Shown here: positions 46,996 through 59,400 of the stretch, piece after piece
Position numbering within the stretch: the first letter of the stretch is position 1
Layout: each line of letters starts with the position of its first letter
DNA from: Clonostachys chloroleuca
Lineage: Eukaryota; Ascomycota; Sordariomycetes; Hypocreales; Bionectriaceae
Direction: 5' to 3'
NCBI GenBank assembly: GCA_037952775.1
Contig: JBANAY010000004.1
Location: forward strand, 12,090,001 to 12,154,000
DNA length: 64,000 nucleotides
The notes under the pieces: generated by a model
Database searches by the model: none
Seen by the model: the letters and a program-made list of their open reading frames with translations, nothing else
What the model was told of the DNA's origin: nothing
Position numbers and translations under genes: made by a program

Positions 46996-48682
46996 ATGGG
47001 GTCATCGGCCTCCTCCGCCTTCACAGGCGTAATCATCGGCCTGGTATCGTCATTTGGTTCCATCATATTAATAGCACTTATCATTCTAGTGTTTTGGGTT
47101 TCGGGATGTGCTGGATCTGGCCGCATCTTGCTCGATCGGTTAGGCCGCCCAGGCGAGTACGACGATGAACAGGCATTCGCGAGGGAAGAGGCGGAAGCGC
47201 TCGAGACGATGGACGAGATGGCCAGAACAGAATACTTGAGAGCAAAGGGTAAGATCTATTCGTGTCGATCAATGAGACGGAACACTGTGGCTCCGTTGAG
47301 ACCTCGATGCTGGTTTCCAAGTTGTTCTTCTGCTAACCTACGAAATAGCTTTCGTCACCGCCAACCCGCCGGAATCAGCGCAGACCGACATCTCGCTATC
47401 ACAGTATCTGGCGATCCAGGAAAAGGGCGTTTCAGCGTGGGAATTTGAACCCGAGCTCGAGATCGCCAATTGTTTTGTCGAAGGCCGGACGGAAATTGAG
47501 TTCTTCGATTCCGAGTGCACCGTTCTTACCAACCTCCCCGTTCCCAAGCAGAACGACGTCTACTACTGGGAGGCCAAGATCTACGATAAGCCCGAAAGCA
47601 CACTACTCAGCATAGGGATGGCAACAAAGCCTTATCCCCTATTCCGACTCCCTGGTAAGAGAGTTCCTCCTTCACCATTCTTATCTCCGTTGTACAACAG
47701 CTAACGTGGTGCCCCAGGATTACACAAATATTCCGTCGCCTATCAGTCTACCGGCCACCGCCGATACAATCAACCCTTCAGCAAGACAAACTACGGTCCT
47801 CAATACGTTCATGGCGATGTAATAGGTGTGGGCTACCGCCCAAGGACCGGAGCCATCTTCTTCACTCGAAATGGAAAGAAGTTGGAGGAGGTGGTTCACG
47901 GGCTCAAGGCCCAGAACTTCTTTCCCGCGATCGGCGCCAACGGCCCTGCCACTATCCATGTAAACTTTGGCCAAGCCGGGTTCGTCTTCATCGAGGCCAA
48001 TGTCAAGAAATGGGGTCTGGCACCGGTGACGGGCAGCTTAGCACCACCGCCCCCATACGGCTCAGAGCAGGGTAGCATTCTGCTGGAAACTGGAAACAAG
48101 GACGGATTCACAGGCAACCAAGCAAGGCCACATAGCCAATCTTTTGCCACTCCTCCGTACGTCGTTCGCCAAGGGGAGCATCTTGCTCCCCAACACGGCC
48201 GATCAAGGAGCGGCAACTTCAGAATCCTGCTTCCGACAAGCCCGGGTCCTCAGAGAAGCCCCACGGATATCTCACTCGCCCATCTCGTCCCAAGCGAAGA
48301 CATTGGCGAAAGCAGCAATGCAGCACCGCATCAAGAGCACCTCAGTGGGAACCCGTTGCATTTGCATCTTGAGGATGCCACCAATCCGCCACCAGGCTAC
48401 AGAAGTCCTCAAGGCTCCGACTCAGACGGCAACCGACGCCGGAGCATTGACAGTGACGAGGAGAACACACCATTGATCACGGTCATCAACCGGAATCGGG
48501 GCGAGTCTGCCGCCACAATTGTTCCCTTCAACCGAAATGCCATGACTTCTTCACCTCCTGTTCCCAGTTACACCGATGCCATTCGACAAGGTGCCGGCTC
48601 TCGTGGACCAGAGAGAAGCCCCAGTCCAGTTTCAACAGCATCAGACGATGATGGAGAGAATGATTATTCCGACGGCTCGTGA
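46996..48682 (+). CDS. SPRY-domain membrane protein with PY motifs, Ssh4/Ear1-like
   Basis: Exons 46996-47248, 47349-47654 and 47718-48682 give 507 residues. The introns are 100 bp and 63 bp with GTAAGA donors and CTAAC branch sites. One transmembrane helix (about 12-35) is followed by a SPRY domain (about 110-282) with YYWEAKIYDK, SIGMATKPYP, YGDVIGVGY-like and FTRNGKKLEE blocks. The tail is disordered and carries PPPY (297-300) and PPGY (412-415), motifs bound by WW domains of Nedd4/Rsp5 ubiquitin ligases. Yeast Ssh4 and Ear1 have the same build and recruit Rsp5 to membrane cargo at endosomes and the vacuole for sorting. That role is inferred by architecture. The start at 46996 precedes the helix directly. 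Confidence 0.85.
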
Positions 48683-51119
48683 AATGTGCACACTTTCACG
48701 AACTTACAATCATCTCAAAAGCGGTCGTTGACGAGCCTGCCCTTCTCGATTCTATCAGATTTCGAGGAATAGAAGGCCAAATCGACCACTTTACTCGGGC
48801 ACTGCTGGTCGTCGAGCCCTCTGATTTTTACATTTTCACACATATATCTACATGCCGCAACGTCCTATGATTACACAATTGCTGTACGAATTTTTCCTAT
48901 TTCCTCTATTCCTCTCGCAACGGCGCCCCGGAGCTATACACTACAGCATCAGCAACTTATTGATTTCATACACCAACGATCCCCCCTTCGTTACTCTCCA
49001 CTATCCTACCATCGCTTGATTCCCCCACTTATCTCGATTCTTTCCATAACATATTGAGCTGCATTTTAGAGACTTGTTCCTGGGTTTCCTCTCTTCCGCT
49101 TACCCCTGGTGTAATGCTGCTGGCACATGGAGTGAAAGGAGCTGTGGTTTTATCGTGTTTGTTTTTTTCCCTCTTTCGCCCTTTTCCTTGTCGTCTTTCT
49201 TTTTCAGTTTTGGGACGAAAATGCCAATGATCTGGCCTCGTTTATTGGGAGCCGATGAAGAGCGAATCGGCAGGCGGCAAGGTGTAGCTAGCGATACCAT
49301 CGAGATTCTTACGAATTTACTATTCTCCGCATTTCACATGCAGCCCTACTTGCTCACATGATTGAATAACAGCAGTGTCAAAATTAACATAGCGAGCAGG
49401 CCACTCTCCACCATCGCACGCGAATTCGACGAGAACCTCTCATCAATCCAATCATCGGGTTCGGTACATTGAAGCGACCTGACCGACTCTCTCTCCCCTT
49501 GCGCACCGATTGCCCTCCTTCCAAAAGTACATACATGCCGCCAGCGCACCTCAGCGCCGCCATCAACGTACCAGGGTCCATTCCAAGTCCGGGGTTCGCA
49601 TCTCCTCTCGTCCATGGCCATGTAACCGCCCAAGACTGACGTCCCCTCTCTTGGCAAAACTCCCCTGGGCCCTCCCCTCCCACTCCACCCTCGCCATACA
49701 CCTTGCGAGACTTGCCAAGACCTGCTCCGACTGCTCCGGCTCGGCGCCAACTGCTAAGAAGCGAAGTGAATACTGACCAGCCCCGCGAAGCCAGCAACGC
49801 GTGACACGACGGTCCTGCCCTTCTCTCCTCCCCCTGAAAATAGAGAAAGGGCATGAACGGCTTCATCAAAGCAGGAACAGCAGCTTCGCTTTGCCGCACC
49901 TCCAGCTTCAGTGTGGTGTTTCAGGTTTCTCACCTCTTGTGTGTGGGGAACCCAAACACCCCCCCCCTCCCTTTTCCCAAACGGCTGCATTGCATCATGT
50001 ACAGCGAAGCTCGTGTTTGCCCAGCCAGGCGCCGAGGAGCCAGGGCAGAGCACCAGGGCAGAGCACCAGGGCAGGGGGATCTCACACACACACGGCTCGA
50101 GCTAGCGCCGAGGGTGCTTTGGGGGCGTCATGTAGATTAGGTTCTCCCTCGGTCGTGGGCACTCGCTGGTATCTAGCCAGGCTTAGTCGAACAAGTGTAA
50201 GAAGACAGATGGAGGCGGGATCTAGATGCAGAATTAAGAATCCCCTGTCTTAGTATATAAACTTTGCGCAGACAGAGCATATTGATATTTTCATGTTCAC
50301 ATGACACGGGCAGTTTCATCAAAGTTGAGCAAGAGAATTGTTCCTTATCCATTAAACCTGATGGTTCCAATATCTGCTGGGTCATGAATTTCCGTGTTTC
50401 CACAAACAATATCTTTCCAATTCGTGGCATTCGCCATTGTTAATCATAGCTGGCCACATGTTCTGATCCAGTCTAACTATCATAACCATTACAGGAATAT
50501 TGCGTGTTCGATCCGAGCAAAATATTGCTCGTCCCAGTGTTATTTGAACAAAGACAAAACATAAAATCAAAAACATAAATCCCAATTACCCTTCCATACC
50601 ATATTTGTAAACGCCATTCAATTAACGCCTTCGCTTTTTGTATTCCGCATTGTGCTTGAAAATCATTGCACAATTTAACAGTCGCTATGCAGTTGGTTCT
50701 CGCCCGAGAATTTATATCCGTAAGGAGTGTGTCTATACCAGTAAAGGTTTGTCGTAACTTCGTGAAAAGGAGTGTCTAGTTGTTCCAGTTGGGTATCATT
50801 GTTCTATAAAGGAGTGTCGTGCCGTGGGTGCCGTCGTGAAGGAGCGTGGTTTATCATGTAATACATATTAGGTCGGTAGTTTGATATTAATTGTCGATAT
50901 AAAGGAATGTCGGCGAGATCAACTCGCATGTTGCAAAGGAGTGGCGCGGGAGCAGAGCCAGCTGGCTCATAGCATTCCCGGGTTGGTTTGGTAGCGAGCG
51001 TGGAAGGAGTGTTGTATACATTGCGTCTGTGTCGATTAAAGGCGTCAAAAGCGATCGAATAGAAGTCAAAAAAGGAAGTTAAAAAAAAACATCCGGAAAA
51101 AGGGTCAAAGCGGTATCCG
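48683..51119. other. intergenic region
   Basis: About 2.4 kb. It includes the 3' untranslated region of the SPRY gene, a 13-bp tandem repeat at about 50040-50078 and the 3' untranslated region of the sterol-regulator-like gene. Open frames near 49346-49899 (minus) and 49801-50253 (plus) overlap and look random. Confidence 0.5.
50040..50078. repeat. 13-bp tandem repeat
   Basis: About three copies of a ccagggcagagca unit lie between genes. Confidence 0.7.
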
Positions 51120-51402
51120 TTATTCGCCATGTCGTTCGGGTTCGGACTTGATGGGAGGTTCTGACGAGCGTGCGAGATAGGATTGTGCCAGAGGTGAGGG
51201 TGAGTGAGGACCAGAGGAGGCTGAGGCGGTGTGACGGTGCCGAGCATAAGGCATGCTGTTGGAGAGGATAGGAGACTCTGGCAGAGGGAGCATGGCAAAT
51301 CTCTCGGGAGACAAGAACGGAGAGGGCGCCGACGGGAGCGAGCTTGCGTAGGTCGCAGTCGATTCATCAACGACGTACGTTGGAGCCGACATGCTTGAGT
51401 TC
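51120..51402 (-). CDS. possible alternative last exon of the Upc2-like gene
   Basis: A 3' splice site (TTGAC branch, CCGCCCTCCAG) opens a 94-codon frame that reads like a transcription-factor tail: Ser/Pro-rich, with IKSEP near the end, which fits a SUMO-acceptor pattern. Joining from a weak donor (GTGGAT at 51466) in the preceding exon keeps phase and would replace the last three residues of the 564-residue form, giving 655 residues. Confidence 0.45.
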
Positions 51403-51456
51403 CTGGAGGGCGGTCAATCCGATTGTGTTCCCGCGATTCTGCATTGCCGACGTGCT

Positions 51457-53498
51457 CTAGATCCACACGGGCTGGATAGGAGAGACGAACCCGGCGCCAT
51501 AGCTCGGCTGAACATCGCTGAAAATAGGAGACTGTCCAGCAGCCATACTACTCAGGCCAAAAGCCTGGTACTCTTCATTGTCGCTGTAGGCGATAGATCC
51601 TTCAAACGTGGATGATGCAGGACTGTAGGCACCAGCATACATGGGAGACGGCGCACTCAGGTACTGATGGCTTGCATATGGAGATGGAATGGACATAGAC
51701 ACCGCGGGGCTGTGGGTTGGAGGGACCGAAGTGTTGAGCATCGGCATTTCCTCAGTGCTGTAGCTCAGGGCCGGGCTGGCATAGAGACTGTAGGGGCTAG
51801 TCTCGTACTGAGGCACATCGTTGTACACTGGGAAGTTGGGAGGGTTGAACTGAGGGAACGAACGAGTCCTCTCAGGTTGAACCCAGCCCATGCGCGAGCG
51901 GAACTCTCCAACAACGTCGATGGGAAACTCCATGAGCTTCAAGGCAGCGCCCTCGTCGGCTCCACTGGAAACACAGATGGACATCAACCTCCGAGCGATC
52001 TCCTCGATGGGCATGAGCGAAAGGCTTCCGAAGTAGGCGGAGCCAATCTCGGGAAACATGCGCTCCATCAAGACAGCAACCGAATACAGGTGAGCGATGG
52101 CAACCAGAGAATTGGCAGAGCACGAGTAGTTCTGAAGATATGCAACAGGCATCCAGAACAGCCAATCCCTCAAAGAGCGGAGGCGCTCAAACTGCTGGTG
52201 AATGGGAAGGCTGTGGCTTATCTTGCGGGAGCCTTTGAGGAAGCTTGCCAAGTTCTGAATCTGAGTCGTGTCCAATTCCTGGTTCTTCAGGTGAGCCTCA
52301 ACCTTCTGGATCTGCTCCAGGGTCCGCTGGAATGCCTCGAGGTCATCCTTGCCTGGCTGGCTGGGATTGTTGTCCGCGCCAGGGGAAGAGGGAGCAGTGG
52401 GAAACGTGCTGCTCTCGGCGATGAAGTCCACAAACTGAGACTCGTGCTTCCAAGATTCCATTGCATCCATAACCTGTCACTGTTAGAGAGAAATAACCAA
52501 CAATTGCAGAGTTTTGGACTTACAGTCGAAGTGCCCTGCATGAGCTGAATCCATCCAGACCTATGTTGTGTGTTAGAACATCCTGCCGAATGTGAAGCCC
52601 TCTGTGACCAACTTACCAATCGGTAGCCTGCCAAGAGAGTACCAGAGATGCTGCGAGCACTGCGTCAGAGGTTTCACGAGAGAAGGAGCTGATTGCCTCC
52701 TGAAGACCATTCAAAGCCTTGCCGCGATGAATAAATGCCTCTCCGCCGACAACAGGGCAGTCGGTGAGGAAGGCGATATGCATGGCAGAGAATGCAAGGA
52801 GGGCGTGCATCACATAGGGTGTGGTAGCACCAATTCGCAACAAACTGTGCAATGTTAGATATACAGGGCCTGTGCGACGGGTAGATGCATACACTTACGT
52901 CGGGATGTGACGAGTCCACAGAGTGAAGTTGTTCGCGTCCATTGCAGCCAAGGTGTCGTACAAGGAAGCCACATGGTGAATCAGACGCAAGTCCTGATCA
53001 TTGTAGTGGCTAGGAACAATCGCAGGATACACATCCAAAGCTGGGAAGGGAAAGAGACCAGTTCGCTTCCAGTCAGCAATGGAGGCCTCAATCTCCGGAG
53101 TCCACATCAAGTCGGGCTTCTCAGGAGTGGCGGAGCGTTTGGTATCAGCGACCTGAACGTCATTGTACGGGCAGCGAATCTTGTGCTTGGTGCAATTACG
53201 GCTGCATCTATTGTCAGCGTGCTCGTTCAAGGTCGAGTTTCCTTCAAGGCCACACATACCATTGGGGGAAGTTTTCATCACAGCGAATATGTCTGCGTTT
53301 GCTGCTGGTTGTTAGTTACAAGGCCGAGAAAAATGAGAGGGTCGAGTGGTTGATGTCTTGCCGCGACATACCATGTATCACAGCCCTTGCGAGACTTGGT
53401 GTGGCTAGAGCATTGTTAGCCGTTGCTTTCTCCTTTAAAATCAGACTTTGACTTTAAACGCACCTGCGACGAGGAGGACCGCCACCTGGACCAGCCAT
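51457..53498 (-). CDS. Zn2Cys6 transcription factor, sterol uptake regulator (Upc2)-like
   Basis: Seven exons join in phase to 564 residues: 53498-53464, 53404-53372, 53301-53260, 53201-52899, 52844-52617, 52560-52524 and 52473-51457. All six introns are GT-AG, several with CTAAC or CTGAC branch sites. Three introns cut through the zinc cluster. The joined sequence has Cys 20, 23, 30, 37, 40 and 47 in GCDTCKRRHIRC...CRNC...RC, typical of the Upc2-like group. A helical regulatory region follows (LIHHVASLYDTLAAMD, PYVMHALLAFSAMHIAF) like the sterol-responsive C-terminal domain of that group, then a Ser/Pro/Tyr-rich tail. Yeast Upc2 activates ergosterol genes when sterol is low; the same role here is an inference. 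The 3' end may extend to 51120 by another splice. Confidence 0.83.
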
Positions 53499-56400
53499 TG
53501 TATCGGATGAAGTAAGAAAAAGTTAAAGCGAAGGACCTAAAAGATTCATGTTAGTCTGGGTAGCACGACGCTAGGGACATGCACCAAGGCGGGTTATAAA
53601 AGTCAATTCGCGTGTGACAACACGCTCTACAACATACTTTAATAGAATCAGCACGAAAGAAATCGTGCAGATCGACAGCGAGCGAGTTTGTTGATTAGAG
53701 GTGTTGTATTGTTGTTTTCACGAGACCAGGTTTACGAATCCAGTTTGACGATTGTGCAGTAACCGAGATCGTTTTGCTGAGCTGGTGGACCTTTCACTGT
53801 TCCGAAGCTGGAGAGCTTGTCAAAATGACACGGTGAGATGGAATAGCAGCCGTTGATGGATCGAAGCTTCACCGCCGTTGCGTGAGGAGAGCTTATAGCT
53901 GTGGCTGGCGTGATGGAGGTGGTGGAGGCGAAGCGAGCGCGGTTGGTTCGAGAGTGGCTGATACTGAGAGATTCAGCTGCTTTCCGTCTCGAAAGTGTCC
54001 TCTGAACTCTCTCTCTTTCGGAAACACTTTTCCCTTTTCCCTTATCTTCCCAAAGATTTTTGGTAGCGATCGTGTGTGGTGTCTTGGAATGTCTTCTGTA
54101 CTTGGTGTATAGGCCGTTCAAGCGGTGGTGAACTATCTCTGTTTGCGTTGACGGGTAGCTGGTGAAGCTGCCGTTGAGCTGGGCGACGCTGGTGTCGAGC
54201 TTCAGGTTCAAGAGCTGGTGTTTTTGATATGTCTGATGATACCTGGGAGCGATAGCGTTTGGAGGAGCAGAGAAGCCGGAGCGCGAGCAAGGTGACCGAG
54301 AGCAGAAAAAAACCAAGAACCGATAAAGCGAGTGACAGGAGTCAACGAGGACTTCCTAGGGGGTAGAGGGGGTAGAGGAGAAGAAGCGAACGTAGGAGAG
54401 GAGGCTTGTCTTTGATGCGAGGATTCAATACAGATGTGTTAAGCTGGAGGGGAAGTAAAGGACGGACAACTGGGCCCGGGGGATGGGACCATTATAAAGA
54501 AGATGGGATAGGCGGATGGGATGGGGGCAGGGCCAAAGGCGGCAGCGACGGCAGGCGGAGAGGGCCCTGGGCTCAAGCTGGCTTAGGCGTTGCTTTAGGG
54601 AGGTGTAGGTACCTTAGCAGGCTGGGGCCATGCCCGTGGGGCGGGTCAGCGTCATTGTCACCACCGTGCAGCCCAGCAGGAAAACCCACTGTTGTCACTC
54701 GTGGGCCCTTTCCCTTCGCTGCCCCCCCGGGAGTGCGGCAGCAAGGCAAAGAGAGTTATGCACCACACACAACTGGGCAAGCGGCAGTACCTTGGGACCC
54801 GTGAGCCCCCATGTATCCTCAGACCCAGGCAGCGTGCCGGGGCTACCAGCGCCTGCGTGGGGCCCGATGTAGCGACGCAGAGGACCCGAGCGAGGGCACT
54901 AAGAAATACCCTTTTGGCGCCGTTCTCTGAGCAACCCTCACCCCCATCCCATCCCACCGAGCCCATCACCGAACAGAGGCACTGCACTGGCCAACGCCTG
55001 TGATGTTACCTGCCATCGAGGCATGGTTTACACCCCCAAGGGTGCTGACGTCGGTGTCGCGCTGGTTTGTTGTGAGAGAGCGCGCGCGCGCGTGCCTCGA
55101 GCATCGCGTGTCCATGCACGCCTGGCGTCAAAGAGGAGAGTCGAGGCTCGTCTCAATGCGACACGTACATCAACCTTGATGGCCAAAATCAGAATCTTCC
55201 CTTTCCGCTCTGGCCCAGCCCAGAGGATTCCCTTCTGGCTCACCCACAGCCCGCCTGACTCTGCAGGCAGGAGACACAGCAGGCGCCAGGGATGTTGTGC
55301 TCTGCCACCCTTCCTGGCCATAGTGCCCTTAGCTTGTTCAGAATTGGGAGGGTGTCGACAGGGGCACAACTCTGGGGCATGACGCACATTTGGGGCGGCC
55401 CTTGGGTAAAAATAGAATCCGGTCTTCGCTGAGGTCCTCCCATTGGCTCAACGCGGCCAGCACCATCAAGATCAGGTGTGTGGTTGTGAGTGACCATCCA
55501 CGGTACATGCTGCCACCCACTGCTGCTGCTGCTGTCCCGGTTGGCCGCCGAGGCACATACCCATGGATCATATCATATCATACATGTACGGCACAGGTTG
55601 CGAGAGGGAGAGGAAAGGGTACACACGCCCATGTTACCACTTCCCTCCCATGTAGAGGTGTGTTTGTGTGTGTGGCGGCTGCAAGTCTGCGTGCGTGTGT
55701 CAGTATGAGAAAACGTGTGTGTGCCTCTGTGTCTATCCCATTCCCTGATTTCTGATTCTGGTTTCCCATCCCCTAAGCCGCCCTGATTAGTGATTAGTGC
55801 ATAGCATCACCGCCAGGCAGGACCCCGTCTCCCCACAAAAAAACAAAAGATCCCAATCATTCCAGCTCAGATGAAGACTCCAGCAGAAGATCGCATCAGG
55901 ACGTGCTCGGGCATGTCAGCAGCCTCAATTCCTAGTGATTATACGGGCTTACTTAGACATCTCCATCTCCAGCAAGAGGAGACGAAAGGCCCGACCCCGG
56001 GGCGGAACGGAGTTGGTGGCGGGTGGCCGATTGAGGAGGATACGACCGAGAGCAAAACGCCAGCTCTGGATAGGTATCGCTTGATACGCAACTCGCTGCC
56101 AGCTAATGCGAAGGGGGGTGATACTGGCAGTGCAAAATCCATGGGTCGCGCCTCTTTCCGCTTTAACTTTGATCCAGTGCTAATTCCTACATTGTTCTCG
56201 CATACCAGTGATAATCATAGCCCTCGCCACGGCACTCGACTGGCTGATCACAAGGCCTAGCTTCACGGCAACAATCAGGTGATGACAACACACATCTTTT
56301 TGGCTTTGACTTGAGGGTTCTAAAAATGTCCGCTGGAGGGGGAGGCGAGCACTGGAAGCTGGCTTGGGTGTGCTGCCCAACCTTGGAGCCAAAAAAAAAA

Positions 56401-59400
56401 AAAATCACCAGCCAGAGCTGCACTACACTCCAATACATCTATAGTACATACACGTATGGCCTTGGCCACTTGCATTCAGGGCTGCCAAACGATGTGGTCA
56501 TGCCCGTCCTGGGGCCAAGAAAGCCAAGCCCGGCCACCCACAGCACAAGCACAAGCGCATGCACGCCAGAGGGAATTTCGAGGGCTTTTTTTTTCTCCCC
56601 TCCTGACGCTGGTCGGCTCAGGCTCGGCAGCGATTAGGTAGGTAGGTCGGAGAACTGCCGTTGGACTGTGCTGCATTGGCGACCCTCCCTCATCGCCAAG
56701 AAGCTGCTGTCATAGGTGACTAAAACCACCCATTAAGCATCGTAACTGCCCAACATCAGACCACTTAGATAGAGATCGCTTACAGCACGGCGAACCAGAC
56801 GTTATTAATCACAAGTCCTTCCCGCACCTTCTCGAGGCCAATTCCCTTGGCATCGAGGCTCAGCTGAGTAGGAATTTGACGAGTAGGAAATAATAGACCA
56901 GCTGGATCAATGCGACAGGTCCGTTGCAGAGGCAAAAATGCACCTAGCCGGTACCGCCTCGCTCCAGCATGAAGGAGTGGGAGCACAAGTACACACCGCT
57001 GTAGGTAGCATCAGTCAGTCAATAATCAACCCAGTCCAGTATGTGCATGCAGCTGAATGTCACCGCCAGCAGAGAACATGTTTCATGCGACCTGGTGCAT
57101 GCACATCCACCTCCGCTGGCGGTTTGTGAAGGCAAGCGGAGCGAGCGTGCATGCAGCAGCGCTGTAGGGACGTGCGTCTGGGTCGAGTTGGGGAGCGTTG
57201 CTTGCTCCGGCAGCAGCCCCGGCCACTGCTCCATAGTGCTACCCTTCACTACCACCCTCTATCCAGCACCTATCTCCGCTACCTCCAGCCATCCTGTTGC
57301 AGAGATGGATTTCATTGGGGGCTCGTCTCGAGACGAGTCACCTTCTTGGGCGGCCTGCCTGCCAAGAACCTACCATGACGCTGGGAACTTTGCATCCAAC
57401 CCTTCCAGCGTGGAGTTCTCATGGCAGGGTGCTAGCAGACGGTAGCAACAGGGCCCTTCCTTGGTGGATCGGCACCGCATGGTTGGTGAAGCAGACAGAC
57501 ATGTAAACTGTTTGTGTCTTACAGAGCAACCACCTGCCCAGGACCTGCCTGCTTGGAACCCGTCGTCCCGGTCTCGGAATGCCTTACCAATCCTCAGATT
57601 AAGATTATGGTTTGCTTCATCAACGACAACCCACCTCGAATGTGGGACGGTGGTTGTTTCTGCGACTGCCGGAGCTGCATCTTGGCGGGTTCTCTCGGAT
57701 GGTGTTTCGGATGCCATGTTCTGGAAGCCTCCTTCCCCCTCCAATTGAATCGGTGGGAATCTGATCGATTCTACCAGCGACCCTTTCATTTCATCTCTCC
57801 CAAGCAACACAGTACAAACCTGCACACATCGAAAGGGGGGCAAACAAGCAATGATTCATCCATCTCGTTGATACAGCCACCCTCGAGAGGTCACTGAAAA
57901 TAACATCATGTCTGTGCCATCCGGCGCCACTCCAGAGAGCATGTCTACAATGGTCCAACATAAGCAAGCTGCTACGTGGTAGCTGAGGTGGTCCAGCTCA
58001 ATGGCTATCGTGAGCAGAGCTGCCATTCGTCAACCAAAGACCAATCCAATTCCAATCCTTCGGGACCATGCGACATCCGACAAAGATCCCCCCCAAAACA
58101 GACAGGCATTCCATGCGCGCCAGCGAACTGACTTCTGCTTGTTTCACGCCTCGACCCGCTGCCCGCATGGCTCGTCTCATCAGGGTCTCTCCTACTGCGC
58201 CTCCAGGGCTTGCTTGGGGTCGGTCCTCTCCTCTACTCTCATCTCCTAGGCCATTCCCGCTCAAAATGCCGCTGGGAGGCCTCGAGTTAGTGTCTCTTAC
58301 AAAACTGACCAGCCAGAACCCAACACGGCCCATGTGGTTTACTGGTGTCTTGGCTCGCCTAGCTGCGGGACCCTTTCTCCACTGGAGACCGAGGCAGAGA
58401 AGGAAAAGGCCATGAATAATAGCAACATGCTGAATTTCCTGCGTAGGAAACAATTCCGGGAAAATGTGCGAGCCCTCCAAGATCGGTGTCATCATCTAAA
58501 CTTCGCCAAGGACCCTTTTGGTCCACCCTCATCGCACTACTAATGAATAAGTCACGGCCCTAGTAAGCTACCCTAGTTGGCAAGATGTGCAAGTGGAATA
58601 CCAGACAAGAAAGTTCGTCAAAATCATTTCTCTAGGCTCTAATGGACTAGTCGTAGGGTTTTCCCATGGAGAAAAACCATTGCTGTCGAGGTAACACTAA
58701 CAGAACGGGGAAAGGCCATGGCTTTTTTTAGGGTCCAGATGGCAGTGCAATTCATCGAAACCGAGCATCTCCATTCACTCATTCGTTTATTAGAGGTCAT
58801 TTTGCAAAGCAGATCTGATAGACCAGGGGCCCCGACTTAGCGCCCTCATGCTCAATAAACCTCGTGTCCGCAGATTCGACCTTCGAAAGGCCTGCCCCAT
58901 ACCCTAGCCCTGGCATGCGTCCTCCCTTACCTCATCCAGCGTTGCCGGTAGCCTATTATCCGCGGCCTGATATCATACTGGGTCGCTGTGGTCTGTACAA
59001 CGTGGTACTATTCGAACTATTGGTATTATGGATGGCCTTTCGCCCAAAGAGGTAGGTATTGTATTGGGTGTTGTTCATGGCCCGTGGTAGGGCTCACTCC
59101 AGAGTTTAATCCGACTAGAATGGGCGACTAAGCTGCTCATGAGGTCACCACTCCGGTACTTGATCCCGGTCCACAAGCTGCTGATCTGCTATGGCAAGGG
59201 AATTTGTGGCCGTCGGCTTCTCCCCGACGCCATTCAGCTGGCCAGAATGTGAGATTGAGGACCAAAAGGAGACAGAGGGCCATGCACCAATCCAATTGCT
59301 TCTACGAGGTATGTGGCACAGCAGTCCGTATGCGGGATCCTGCTACACTACCGCAATGTACCTACATGCCATATTGATTGATCCACCACGGGACGTTGTC

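Noticed and set aside
51667..52548. 293-codon plus-strand frame over the Upc2-like gene
   Set aside because: Antisense to an exon confirmed by phase-correct splicing and zinc-cluster motif.
56391..56404. A14 run as a possible retroelement tail
   Set aside because: No target-site duplication or element body could be seen next to it.
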